From Brachybacterium sp. UMB0905 (GTDB lineage Bacteria > Actinomycetota > Actinomycetes > Actinomycetales > Dermabacteraceae), in the NCBI RefSeq assembly GCF_002871795.1, contig NZ_PNHL01000010.1, positions 62,001 through 126,000 on the forward strand: 64,000 nucleotides of DNA, read 5' to 3'. The notes below the pieces were generated by a model. It saw only the letters and a program-made list of their open reading frames with translations, ran no database searches and had not been told where the DNA came from. Position numbers and translations under genes: made by a program. Numbering within the stretch: the stretch's first letter is position 1; each line of letters opens with the position of its first letter. Shown here piece after piece: positions 7,496 through 16,499 of this stretch.

Positions 7496-10183
7496 TCAGC
7501 TCCTGTCCCCGGCGAGCCCGCACAGCAGCGCGAGATCGCAGTAGTCGCAGCGCGCATCGACCACCAGCTCGCCGCGGCTCGCGGCGGCCTCCCGGGCGCG
7601 CTCGTAGGTGCGGGTGGCCTCGCGTCGCGGAGTGGAGAGGTCCTGCCCGGCATCGAGCAGAATCTGCCCGCTGCGCGCCCCGACGGCGCCGGCGCGGATC
7701 GCCTCGAGGGCCTGCTCCATCCCGGTGCGGCCCTTCTCCCACAGCTGTGTGAGGGGCAGCGGGGTGCGTCCGGCGGGGTCCAGCAGCGGGTTCGCGGAGA
7801 CGAACTCACCTTGGGAGAGCAGGAAATAGCCGACGTCCGTGCCTGCCCCGTCTGCGCTGTCCGAACCCAGCGACCAGGCGTAGGAGGCCAGCTGCAGCGC
7901 CTCCCCGGTATCGAACAGATCCGGGTACTTCTTCGCGGCGTACGTCCACTTCAGGTCGATCACGACGGGTCGGCCGTCGGCGTCGTGAGCATCGACGTCC
8001 CGGAACCCGCGGAACGGCACGGTCGCCTCCCCGCCCGCCAGGTGCAGGGTGAGCGGGCGTTCGAATCCGGATTCCGCCGCGGTGATCGTGATGCCCGCCG
8101 CCGCGAGACGGTCGAAGAACTCGCGCAGGGAACGGACGGCGCGCTCACGCAGTTCGGCGAGCTCCGCCTCCCGCCCGGGCAGCAGCAGCTCGGAGGCCAG
8201 GCGTGGCACCTGCGCGGTGAACTCCGCGCGGATCCGCTCGGTGCTTGGGGCACTGGCGGCCCCGGCGCGCACGAGCTCTTCGACGACGGCGTGGACGAGG
8301 GTGCCCACCATCTGGTTGCCGGTGGGGACGTTCGCGCCGGTGGCGGGGCGGATCCGCAGGCCATGGCGGTACACCCATTTCTGGCGGCAGCCCAGCAGCG
8401 TCTCCGCCTGGGAGTAGGAGAGGCTGCGCGGCAGCAGATGCGGCGCCGGCGCAGCGGTGCGCGTGAGATCCTCCGGCCGCGGCGGGATCACGGTCCGGGG
8501 CGGGATGCTGAGCGGCCGCGCAGCATCGGCAAGGTGGAAGCTGCCGGGGCCGACGGTGTCCGCGGCCGGGCGGGTGCGTGCTTCCAGGACCTTCTCCACG
8601 GTGCCGCCGTCTGCGGTGCTCTCGGCTGCGAGGTGCGCGAGCAGGGGATGCGGTGCGGTGGGCTCTTCACATCGGTGCGCGGCCCGCACGGCGATGATCC
8701 GCCGCGCGCCGCGCAGGGCCCGCAGGCCGGCGTCGGTCTCGAGGGCCGCGAGCTGCGCCGGGGGCAGCAGATGCGCACCCAGCCGAGTCAGTGCCGCGGT
8801 CTCCTGCGGGTCCCACTGCACGGGGGCCGATGGGGCCGGTCGTTCAGCGCCCCACCACAGCACAGCCCCGCCGGTCGGCAGCAGCTGGGCGGGCCGGGCG
8901 CAGGACCGCCACGGCGCCCCCGCCTCGGGGCGGGCGAAGGGGGAGGGGGAGCGGCCCCCGGTGGCGCCGATGATCCGCGTGAGCTCCCGCGGCGCGAGAG
9001 GGCGCTGCGGCTGAAGACCCTCGAGCACCTCGCGCAGAACCTGCAGATGCGTCGCGGCGTGCAGCAGCTCCGGATCGCCCTGCCCGAGCCGGTGCAGCCG
9101 CGTCCCGAGCGGCTCCAGCACGGCGAGGAGCCGCGTCGGCGTCAGCTCTGTGGTCTCCAGCGGCGCGGTGACGGTGCGGTCGATCCACCGTGCCACCTCC
9201 CGGGCGCTCTCCGGCAGGTCGGGATCGGCTTCGAGGGTGGCGAGGGCCGCGCGCCAGGCCGGCCCGCCCACTCCGGGCTCCTGCTCAAGGGCCGCGAGCA
9301 GCTGCCGACGCACCCGCGCGGGCACGAGCCCCACATGCTGCCCGCCGTCCTCCGGGGCATCCAGCACCCGCAGGTCCAAAAATGCCGCGAGCTGCTGCAC
9401 ATCCACCGGCGCGACCGCGATGGAGAGGAACAGCCCGATGATCTGCCCGGCGGTGCGGTCGGCCGATGGGGCCGCGATGCCGAGCGCGGGCAGGTCCCGG
9501 CGGTGCAGCTCCTGATCCAGCAGCACCGTGCCCGTCGTCGCAAGGACCTGCAGGCCAGCGCCGTCAGCGCGGTCGTGCCCGGCGAGGAAGCGCGCGGCGG
9601 CCTCTGCGGCGGTCCACTCGTCCTCCGCCTCGATGAGGAGCAGCTCCGGCTGACCCGTCGGCCCCTCCACGATCCGTTCCACGCGCACCCCCGCCGCGGT
9701 GAGCTGCGCGAACAGCGCAGGCCACAGGCCCGGCAGGGCGGCGGGATCCTCATGACAGCGGATCTGCTCGATCCCGAGCGGCCAGTCCGCCTCGCCCGCC
9801 AGCAGGTCCACGACCTCCCGCAGATCATCCGCGGGCCCGGGGGCGTGCTGCAGCTGCTCATCCAGGGCCGTGATCGCGGCGATCCGCGCCGGGAGCTGCG
9901 GGCCGGGCGTGAGCTGCGCACCGGCCTCGACGGCGGCGTCACGAGCCCGCAGCAGTGCGGCCGCGGTCGCCCACGGGTCCGCGGTGAAGGAGGCGCGGGA
10001 CCAGGGGTCATCCGCGGCGGCCAGCGCCGTCATCGCGCGTGCGGTGCGCACCGCCGGGGCCAGCTGCGGGCGGGTCAGGCCCAGGCGGCCCTGCAGCAGC
10101 TGCAGCAGACCGCGCGGCCCCGTGCGCACACCCGCATCGGCCCACGCCGTGCCATCCAGGGACCAGCCGAACTCGATGTCCAT
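7496..10183 (-). CDS. AddB-like PD-(D/E)XK nuclease with Fe-S cysteines
   Basis: Partner of the following AddA-like helicase, 895 residues. The C-terminal third carries the nuclease: LLGCRQKWVYRHG (first cluster Cys), GFRDVDAHDADG then VVIDLKW (catalytic Asp and Lys), LQLASYAW (Gln), and at the very end C-x2-C-x5-C (ARCDYCDLALLCG), the AddB-type 4Fe-4S arrangement that staples the nuclease. Unlike B. subtilis AddB I see no GxxxxGK(T/S) at the N-terminus; that region reads TGPRGLLQLLQGRLGL, so it probably does not bind ATP. TAGAGT lies 6 nt before ATG 10183 with no Shine-Dalgarno, consistent with a leaderless operon start. Confidence 0.85.
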   Translation of the reverse strand: MDIEFGWSLDGTAWADAGVRTGPRGLLQLLQGRLGLTRPQLAPAVRTARAMTALAAADDPWSRASFTADPWATAAALLRARDAAVEAGAQLTPGPQLPARIAAITALDEQLQHAPGPADDLREVVDLLAGEADWPLGIEQIRCHEDPAALPGLWPALFAQLTAAGVRVERIVEGPTGQPELLLIEAEDEWTAAEAAARFLAGHDRADGAGLQVLATTGTVLLDQELHRRDLPALGIAAPSADRTAGQIIGLFLSIAVAPVDVQQLAAFLDLRVLDAPEDGGQHVGLVPARVRRQLLAALEQEPGVGGPAWRAALATLEADPDLPESAREVARWIDRTVTAPLETTELTPTRLLAVLEPLGTRLHRLGQGDPELLHAATHLQVLREVLEGLQPQRPLAPRELTRIIGATGGRSPSPFARPEAGAPWRSCARPAQLLPTGGAVLWWGAERPAPSAPVQWDPQETAALTRLGAHLLPPAQLAALETDAGLRALRGARRIIAVRAAHRCEEPTAPHPLLAHLAAESTADGGTVEKVLEARTRPAADTVGPGSFHLADAARPLSIPPRTVIPPRPEDLTRTAAPAPHLLPRSLSYSQAETLLGCRQKWVYRHGLRIRPATGANVPTGNQMVGTLVHAVVEELVRAGAASAPSTERIRAEFTAQVPRLASELLLPGREAELAELRERAVRSLREFFDRLAAAGITITAAESGFERPLTLHLAGGEATVPFRGFRDVDAHDADGRPVVIDLKWTYAAKKYPDLFDTGEALQLASYAWSLGSDSADGAGTDVGYFLLSQGEFVSANPLLDPAGRTPLPLTQLWEKGRTGMEQALEAIRAGAVGARSGQILLDAGQDLSTPRREATRTYERAREAAASRGELVVDARCDYCDLALLCGLAGDRS

Positions 10184-10189
10184 AGCAGC

Positions 10190-10195
10190 ACTCTA
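10190..10195 (-). promoter_or_regulatory. -10-like hexamer of the AddB/AddA operon
   Basis: TAGAGT on the minus strand, exactly 6 nt before the AddB-like ATG. With no ribosome-binding site present, transcription would begin at or next to the A of the start codon. It overlaps the stop codon region of the upstream membrane-protein gene. Confidence 0.5.
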
Positions 10196-10714
10196 GGGGT
10201 GGGGTGAGACAGCGCTCATCGGCCGGTCCCCGATCACCGCGGTCACGATGCCGGTGATGAACTCCGCGAGCCGCGCCGCCGGGATGACGACGATCAGCGA
10301 AAGGACGAACAGCGAGCCGAGAGTGTTGGCCATCTCGGGCACATCTGCCGCGCGCAGCAGCGCCGAGAGCCCCCACAGCGACGCCGGCAGCGCCGTCGCG
10401 AGCGCCACGCTGACCAGCAGGATCACCGAGAGAGCCCGGGGGTGACCGTGGAGCGTCACCACAGCCAGCACGCCCACCGCCAGATCCAGCAGGAGCTGCA
10501 GGATCCCGAGCACCAGCACGATCAGCGCCAGTGCCGTGGAGGCGAACGCGAGAGTCTCGATCGTCCCGGGATCCACCGAGCTTTCGCCCTTCCCGGCGCC
10601 GAGGATGGAGAACAGTGCGACCACGCCGGTGCCGAGCGTGATGATGCCGAGCACCGTCGTGACCGCCGCGCATACCGCCCCGCCGATGCTCAGCCAGCCC
10701 AGCGTCCGCCTCAT
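10193..10714 (-). CDS. Four-helix hypothetical membrane protein
   Basis: 173 residues with four hydrophobic segments (about 8-40, 57-90, 95-118 and 135-160); no recognised domain, charged motif or metal site. ATG 10714 overlaps the sulfatase stop by 4 nt (ATGA), so it is translated by coupling and belongs to the sulfatase operon; an upstream in-frame start at 10735 would overlap the sulfatase by 25 nt and is less likely. Function unknown; possibly a small accessory membrane protein of the sulfatase. Confidence 0.75.
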   Translation of the reverse strand: MRRTLGWLSIGGAVCAAVTTVLGIITLGTGVVALFSILGAGKGESSVDPGTIETLAFASTALALIVLVLGILQLLLDLAVGVLAVVTLHGHPRALSVILLVSVALATALPASLWGLSALLRAADVPEMANTLGSLFVLSLIVVIPAARLAEFITGIVTAVIGDRPMSAVSPHP

Positions 10715-12165
10715 CGCGCGAACTCGCGCACCCACTCGGCCTCGGAGCGCAGGGGCCGGCCGGCCACCAGTTCATCGCCGTCCACGAACCCCTCTTCGCG
10801 GCCCCGCAGATGCTCGATCAGCAGTGCCCGATGCTCCGCCAGCAGCTCCGGCTCGTGCTCGGCGAGGTCGTGCTCTTCATGCGGATCGGTCTCGAGGTCG
10901 AACAGCTGCTCATGGCCGTCCCCGGAGAACCACAGGTACTTGTACCGCTGGGAGCGGATCCACTGCATCGAATGCCGACCCAGTGAGCCGATCAGATGCT
11001 CGCCGTGCAGGTGCTCGCGCGTCTCGTGGCGCAGGTCGATGCCGTCGACCCCGTCGGGCACCGGCACTCCGGCTGTCCCCAGCAGGGTGGGCATGAGGTC
11101 GCGCAGCTCCGCGATGGTGTCCACCGCCCCCGGCTCACCCCAGCCCTCACGCCACTTGTGCGGCACATGCACCAGCAGGGGGATGCGGGCCGAGCCCTCG
11201 TAGCCCACGGACTTGCGGTACATGTCGTGGTCGCCCAGCATCTCGCCGTGGTCGGAGACGAACACGATGATCGTGTCCTGCTCGAGCCCCAGATCCGAGA
11301 GCTTCTCCCGCAGCCGGTTCAGCTGCAGGTCGATGAACTCGATCGAGCCGTAGTAGCCGGCTCGCACCTGCTGGTGCACCGACTCCTTGCGGGTGGCGAA
11401 CTCCGCTTCGGGATCGTGATCGCGCCGATGCTCATCGAACCGCGACACCCACTCGCCCATGGCCCGACGGGGGCCGGGTCGGTCGCGGTACTTGTCCCAC
11501 AGCCACCCCGGCGGGTCGAAGGGCGCATGCGGCCGATGGAACGACATGTACAGGAAGAACGGGCGGGTGGGGTCGCGCCGCTCCAGGAAGCGGAAGGACT
11601 CATCGGCCACCCAGCGGGTGGGGTGCAGCCGCTCCTCCCGCTCCCAGGGCCGGGCTGTCATCGCATTGCATCCCACCCCGGTGTCCTGATAGTCGGCGCG
11701 GGGATCTCCGGTCTCGCGCCGCAGAAAATCCACATAGTCGTCGATCGCGCCCGTCGGCCCCCCGGACAGCTGCCGGGAGACGTGCAGGAACCCGTCGTGC
11801 AGCAGCACATCGTCGAAACCACAGCGCGCCCGATCGGGAAACACGTGCATCTTGCCCACCGCGAAGGTCTGGTACCCGTGATCACGCAGCGTGGACTGCA
11901 GCGTCACCGGGTAGGCGTCCGGGAAGGAGATGCGCTCGCGGTAGCCGTAGCGGCCGTGCAGCTCAGGAGACTTGCCGGTGAACATCGCGACCCGCGCGGG
12001 CACGCACGTGGGCGTGGCCGAATAGGCGCGGTCGAAGCGGTACCCGCCCCGCGCGAGGCCGTCGAGGTTCGGAGTGTCGATGTGGTCGTTGCCCGCCACG
12101 CCGAGGGCGTCGGCGCGCATCTGATCCACGCAGACCAGAATCACGTGGGGACGGTCGACCATCAT
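10711..12165 (-). CDS. Type I sulfatase (arylsulfatase-like)
   Basis: Sulfate-ester hydrolase of the alkaline-phosphatase superfamily, 484 residues. The sulfatase signature is complete: PTCVPARVAMFTGKSPELHG, with Cys54 in a CxPxR motif that is converted to formylglycine by a maturation enzyme (not present in this window). Metal ligands are visible at VCVDQMRAD near the N-terminus and FVSDHGEMLGDH near residue 300. No signal peptide is seen, so it is probably cytosolic. ATGATG at 12165/12162 follows GAGGAGA; either ATG may be used. Substrate unknown. It is followed with a 4-nt overlap by a small membrane protein. Confidence 0.9.
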   Translation of the reverse strand: MMVDRPHVILVCVDQMRADALGVAGNDHIDTPNLDGLARGGYRFDRAYSATPTCVPARVAMFTGKSPELHGRYGYRERISFPDAYPVTLQSTLRDHGYQTFAVGKMHVFPDRARCGFDDVLLHDGFLHVSRQLSGGPTGAIDDYVDFLRRETGDPRADYQDTGVGCNAMTARPWEREERLHPTRWVADESFRFLERRDPTRPFFLYMSFHRPHAPFDPPGWLWDKYRDRPGPRRAMGEWVSRFDEHRRDHDPEAEFATRKESVHQQVRAGYYGSIEFIDLQLNRLREKLSDLGLEQDTIIVFVSDHGEMLGDHDMYRKSVGYEGSARIPLLVHVPHKWREGWGEPGAVDTIAELRDLMPTLLGTAGVPVPDGVDGIDLRHETREHLHGEHLIGSLGRHSMQWIRSQRYKYLWFSGDGHEQLFDLETDPHEEHDLAEHEPELLAEHRALLIEHLRGREEGFVDGDELVAGRPLRSEAEWVREFAR

Positions 12166-12197
12166 GCTCTCCTCGGCTCAGCGTGGCTGGGTGCTGC

Positions 12198-13337
12198 TCA
12201 GCCCTGCGGGTTCGCGCTGCCCGGATGCGCCCACGGCGGGGTGCCCGAGCCGGGGTAGTCCGGGGGCATCTGCTGCGCGGCCTCGCGGGCCTGCTGCTCC
12301 GCCTGACGGCGGGCACGCTCGGCACGCTCCCGCTCCTGTTCGCGTCGGCGCTGCTGGGCGGCGGCGCGCTGCTGATCCTGCTGCTCGGTGTCGTCGGCGT
12401 GCGCATCGGCGTCCTGCGCGGCCTGCGACTGCAGCATCGCGTTGCGGATCTCCTCACCCATCTGGCCCACGGACCCGGGGTTGGAGGGCAGGTACAGCAC
12501 ATTGGAGCGGCCCTGGCGGGAGATCGACTCCATGGTGTCGAAGTACTGCGTCATCAGCAGCAGCTGCTCGGCCGAATGCTCGATGCCGACCTTCTTGAGC
12601 ATCTCGTACTGGTCGGCGATACCCATGGCGATGGCCTTGCGCTGCGCGGCCACACCCTCACCCTGCAGGCGCTTGGACTCCGCCTCCGCCTCGGCCTGGG
12701 TGACACGCTTGATCTTGTCGGCCTCCGCGAGGGACTGGGCGGCTACCCGGTCGCGCTGCGCGGCGTTGATGGAGTTCATCGAATCGCGCACCCGCTGGTC
12801 CGGGGAGATGTCCTGAACCAGGGTGTTGATGATGTTGAAGCCGAACTTCTGCATCGACGCGGACAGGGTGTGCTCCACGGAGCGGGCGATATCGTCCTTG
12901 GACTCGAAGGCGGCATCGAGCTCAAGGGAGCTCAGCGCCGAGCGGACAGTGTCGAACACGTAGGAGCGGATCTGCGCCTCGGGATTGGACAGCTCGTAGT
13001 ACGCGGCGACGACCTGGTCCTTCTGGATCTGGTACTGCACCGCCACCGGCACAGTCACGAACACGTTGTCCTTGGTCTTGGACTCGATGTTCACCTCGAG
13101 CTGCTGCACGCGCAGCGACACCGGGCGGGTGATGTTGTCGATGAACGGGGTCTTGAAGTTCAGGCCGGCGTGGGCGACGCGCTTGAACTTCCCGAACCGT
13201 TCGACGATCACCGCCTCCTGCGTGTGGACGGTGAACATCATCGAGGTGCGCAGCCCGCCGAACAGCAGAGCGGCGACGATGGCCAGGCCGACGAGCAGGA
13301 CGATGGCGATGACGACGAAAGCGATGAAGCCTTCCAC
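12198..13337 (-). CDS. SPFH/Band 7 (stomatin/QmcA-like) membrane protein
   Basis: Membrane-anchored SPFH protein, 379 residues, of the kind that oligomerises into membrane microdomain rafts and associates with proteases. One N-terminal transmembrane helix (about 5-30) is followed by the SPFH domain (FGKFKRVAHAGLNFKTPFID), a coiled-coil region rich in Ala/Glu (ADKIKRVTQAEAEAESKRLQ) and a low-complexity Gln/Arg/Pro tail ending WAHPGSANPQG. Start is GTG 13337 with AAAGGGG upstream. The NfeD partner often found beside such genes is absent here. Confidence 0.9.
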   Translation of the reverse strand: MEGFIAFVVIAIVLLVGLAIVAALLFGGLRTSMMFTVHTQEAVIVERFGKFKRVAHAGLNFKTPFIDNITRPVSLRVQQLEVNIESKTKDNVFVTVPVAVQYQIQKDQVVAAYYELSNPEAQIRSYVFDTVRSALSSLELDAAFESKDDIARSVEHTLSASMQKFGFNIINTLVQDISPDQRVRDSMNSINAAQRDRVAAQSLAEADKIKRVTQAEAEAESKRLQGEGVAAQRKAIAMGIADQYEMLKKVGIEHSAEQLLLMTQYFDTMESISRQGRSNVLYLPSNPGSVGQMGEEIRNAMLQSQAAQDADAHADDTEQQDQQRAAAQQRRREQERERAERARRQAEQQAREAAQQMPPDYPGSGTPPWAHPGSANPQG

Positions 13338-13396
13338 CGGGGCCCCCTTTCAGGTAGTAGGTTTCCGGCTCCCAGCCTACCGGCGCGACGAGCTGG

Positions 13397-14308
13397 TCAC
13401 GCGAGGAACTCGTCAACCTCCGCGCGGGTGGGCGCCGATTCCGGGCCGCGGCGGGTCACGGCGATCGCCGCGGCGGCGTTGGCGCGGGTCGCAGCAGACT
13501 CCCAATCCGCCCCGAGGGCCCGCTCGGCGAGCATCACCCCGGTGTGGGTGTCCCCGGCGCCGTTGGTGTCCACAGCCCGCTGCGGGAACGCCGGGATGTG
13601 GGTGCCGCGGCCGTGGTGGAACACCAGGCAGCCCCGGGAGCCGTCGCGCACGATGATCACGCTGCGCGGGGCCATGCGGCGCCGCAGCGCCAGAGGGGTG
13701 TCCACCAGTGCGTCGATGCCGCTGACGGCCCGGGCTTCATGCGCGTTCGAGGTCCACACCGTGGTGCGGGACAGCACCCGATCCTGCAGCTCGCGGGGGA
13801 ACTGCGCGAAAGCATCCCCCGGATCGAGCACCACCTCCACCCCGGGCGGGAGGGTGTCCAGGAACTGCAGCAGCGGCTCCCGGGTGGGCTCGAACAGGGT
13901 GTAGCCGGAGACGCACAGCAGGTCCCCGGGCTGCGGATCCATCCGGGCGAAGGACTCAGCGGTCACGTCCCGCTCAGCGCCGTAGACGGTCAGGAACGTC
14001 CGCTCGGCCGTCGGCTCGAGCATGACCAGGCAATACCCGGTGTCGGCGCTGGTACGCGGAGTGTCGGCGATCAGCACGCCGTCACGCTCCAGAGCCGCGC
14101 GGATCAGATCGCCGTTGGGTCCCGTGCCGTGCGCACCGCCGTGCACCGCCGACGCACCGGTGCGGGCGGCGGAGATCAGGATCGTGGTGGCACCACCGGC
14201 GTAGCGCTGCTCCGAGCGGGCGTTGGTGTTCCCGCCGCGCTCGGGCAGGGCATCGACCTCCACGATGATGTCGACTAGTGCCTGGGCGGTGTGCAGGACG
14301 CGGGGCAT
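13397..14308 (-). CDS. PfkB-family carbohydrate kinase
   Basis: Sugar or nucleoside kinase of the ribokinase/PfkB family, 303 residues, cytosolic. The C-terminal PfkB signature DTNGAGDTHTGVMLAERALG contains the catalytic Asp and anion-hole glycines; the N-terminal sugar-side motif GGNTNARSEQRYAGGATT replaces the usual GG-x-N run. The exact sugar is not determined. TAGACT lies 7 nt before ATG 14308 with no Shine-Dalgarno, so it probably has its own leaderless promoter although the 2,4-dienoyl-CoA reductase gene ends only 26 nt upstream. Confidence 0.88.
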   Translation of the reverse strand: MPRVLHTAQALVDIIVEVDALPERGGNTNARSEQRYAGGATTILISAARTGASAVHGGAHGTGPNGDLIRAALERDGVLIADTPRTSADTGYCLVMLEPTAERTFLTVYGAERDVTAESFARMDPQPGDLLCVSGYTLFEPTREPLLQFLDTLPPGVEVVLDPGDAFAQFPRELQDRVLSRTTVWTSNAHEARAVSGIDALVDTPLALRRRMAPRSVIIVRDGSRGCLVFHHGRGTHIPAFPQRAVDTNGAGDTHTGVMLAERALGADWESAATRANAAAAIAVTRRGPESAPTRAEVDEFLA

Positions 14309-14315
14309 GCTGGGA

Positions 14316-14321
14316 AGTCTA
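14316..14321 (-). promoter_or_regulatory. -10-like hexamer of the PfkB kinase gene
   Basis: TAGACT on the minus strand, 7 nt before the ATG, within the 26-bp gap after the upstream gene. Same layout as the other leaderless starts of this window. Confidence 0.45.
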
Positions 14322-14334
14322 GGGGCCGACGAGG

Positions 14335-16365
14335 CTAGAGCGCCGCCGCTGTCTCCACGGCTTCGCGGATCGCCCGCTCTGCATCGAGCTCCGCCGCGAC
14401 GTGGGCACCGCCGACGACGTGGACCCGCGGGCCGCGTCGGCCCCTGAGCTGGGCTGCCAGGGAGTTCTCACTCTCCTGCCCCGCGCACACCACCACCGTG
14501 TCCACGGCGATGACCTGCTCGGTGCCGCCTTCGAGAATGTGCAGACCCTCGCGGTCCACGCGCACATAGGTGACGCCGCGATGCTCGATGACGCCGGCGT
14601 GGCGCAGCTCGGCGCGGTGCACCCAGCCGGTGGTGCGTCCCAGGTTCGCGCCGATCTTCGTCTCCTTGCGCTGCAGCAGATGCACCTCGCGGCGCGGGGA
14701 CCGCGTCGCGGACCCCGTCGGCCGTGACGGCCGCTCACCCACCCCGCCGCGTTGGGAGGGGTCCACACCCCAGTGCGCTCGCCATGTCTTGACGTCCAGC
14801 GTGGTGCCGGTGAGGTATTCGGCAACGTCCACGCCGATGCCACCTGCGCCGATGATCGCCACGCGCTCCCCGGCCTCGGCGCGGCCCTCGAGGAGGTCCG
14901 CGTAGCTGATCACCGGCGGGGCATCCGGGGTGCGCGGCAGGTCGATCTGCCGCGGCCGCACGCCGGTCGCGACGATGACGTCGTGGAAGCCCGCAAGATC
15001 CGCGGGCTCGGGCCGGGTCTCCAGGCGCATCCCGACCCCGGCGGCGATCAGCCGCATCCGCCAGGAGTCGATCGCGCGGGCGTAGTCCTCTTTGCCGGGG
15101 ATGCGGGCGGCGAGCCGCAGCTGCCCGCCGATCTCGTCGGTCGCCTCGAACAGGGTGACGCTGTGGCCGCGCTCTGCGCAGGCGAGTGCCGCTTCGATCC
15201 CGGCGGGGCCCGCGCCGATGACGGCGACCTTGCGGGCCCGGCGCGGCGGGACCGGGGTGAGCACGAGCTCGGTCTCACGGGCGGCGCGGGGGTTCACCAG
15301 GCAGGAGGCACGCTTGCCGTCGAAGACCTTGTCCAGGCACGCCTGGTTGCAGGCGATGCAGGGAATGATCTGCGCCGGCGTCCCGGCGGCGAGCTTGCGC
15401 GGCAGGTGCGGGTCGGCGAGCAGCGGCCGCGCCATGGAGACCAGATCCGCCTGCCCGTCGGCGATGACCTGCTCGGCGACTTCGGGGGAGTGCAGCCGGT
15501 TCGAGGCGATGACCGGCGCATCCACCACCTCGCGCAGCGCCGCAGTCTCGGCGAGGAACGCGCCCTGCGGCACGGAGGTCACGATCGTGGGGATCCGTGC
15601 CTCATGCCAGCCGATACCGGTGGAGAGCACATCCACGCCCTGCTCGACGAGACCGCGGGCGAGGGCATGGACTTCTTCGGTGCTCTGGCCGCCCGGCACG
15701 AGGTCCAGCAGGGAGATCCGCCAGGAGAGCAGGGCGCTCGGGCCGATGGCGTCCCGGACCGCGGCAGCGACCTCGAGGGGGAAGGCGCGCCTGCCCTCGG
15801 CGTCCCGGCCCCAACGGTCGCGCCGACGGTTCGTCGCCGGGGCCAGGAACTGGTTGATGAGGTAGCCCTCGGAGCCCATGATCTCCACACCGTCATACCC
15901 GGCCTCGACCGCGGCGCGGGCAGCGGCGGCGAACTGGCCGATGGTGCGGTGGATGCCGCGGCGGGTCAGGCGTCGGGAGCGGAAGGGGGAGAGCGGAGAG
16001 CGCCCGCCCGACGGGGAGGCCGCGAGCGGATGGAAGGCGTAGCGCCCGGCGTGCAGCAGCTGCAGCAGAATCCGCCCGCCCGGCTCGTGGACCGCATCAG
16101 TGATCTGCCGGTGGGCGCCGAGGGTGCGCGTGGTGACCTGGCCGCCGCGCGGGGTGAGGCGACCGGTGCGATTGGGTGAATAGCCGCCGGTGACGATGAG
16201 GCCCGCCCCGCCGCGGGCGCGCTCGCCGAGGAACGCGGCGAGCTTGTCGGCATCGCGCGGGTCATCCTCGAGCCCCACGTGCATCGACCCCATGACGATC
16301 CGGTTGCGGACCGTGAAGGGGCCCAGATCCAGGGGGCTCAGCAGATGCGGGGTCGACGCCGACAT
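14335..16365 (-). CDS. fadH: NADPH-dependent 2,4-dienoyl-CoA reductase (old-yellow-enzyme type)
   Basis: FMN/FAD/4Fe-4S flavoenzyme that reduces 2,4-dienoyl-CoA during beta-oxidation of unsaturated fatty acids, 676 residues. Order: OYE-like TIM barrel (residues 1-340; HAGRYAFHP, GYDGVEIMGSEGYL, RRDRWG), cluster-binding cysteines CIACNQACLD with a later RASCLVNP, then FAD and NADPH Rossmann motifs (VIGAGPAGIEAALACAERGH and AIIGAGGIGVDVAEYL). Related family members reduce other enals, so the substrate assignment is by family. AAGAAT lies 6 nt before ATG 16365 and no Shine-Dalgarno is seen. Confidence 0.88.
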   Translation of the reverse strand: MSASTPHLLSPLDLGPFTVRNRIVMGSMHVGLEDDPRDADKLAAFLGERARGGAGLIVTGGYSPNRTGRLTPRGGQVTTRTLGAHRQITDAVHEPGGRILLQLLHAGRYAFHPLAASPSGGRSPLSPFRSRRLTRRGIHRTIGQFAAAARAAVEAGYDGVEIMGSEGYLINQFLAPATNRRRDRWGRDAEGRRAFPLEVAAAVRDAIGPSALLSWRISLLDLVPGGQSTEEVHALARGLVEQGVDVLSTGIGWHEARIPTIVTSVPQGAFLAETAALREVVDAPVIASNRLHSPEVAEQVIADGQADLVSMARPLLADPHLPRKLAAGTPAQIIPCIACNQACLDKVFDGKRASCLVNPRAARETELVLTPVPPRRARKVAVIGAGPAGIEAALACAERGHSVTLFEATDEIGGQLRLAARIPGKEDYARAIDSWRMRLIAAGVGMRLETRPEPADLAGFHDVIVATGVRPRQIDLPRTPDAPPVISYADLLEGRAEAGERVAIIGAGGIGVDVAEYLTGTTLDVKTWRAHWGVDPSQRGGVGERPSRPTGSATRSPRREVHLLQRKETKIGANLGRTTGWVHRAELRHAGVIEHRGVTYVRVDREGLHILEGGTEQVIAVDTVVVCAGQESENSLAAQLRGRRGPRVHVVGGAHVAAELDAERAIREAVETAAAL

Positions 16366-16499
16366 GGTGTGATTCTTGCAGCTCCGTGGCCGCTGGAAGG
16401 CCCCCGCATGTCCCGGGCGACGGATGCCCTGGTGCGGGTGCTGCGCCAGCTTCTCGCAGCCGACGTGGAGGAGGTGCGTCTGTCAGGCGGGTCCCCTGG

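Noticed and set aside
6899..10207. A 1,102-codon open frame on the plus strand
   Set aside because: Antisense to the AddA/AddB-like genes, low-complexity composition, no ribosome-binding site or motif; the minus-strand genes have all catalytic motifs.
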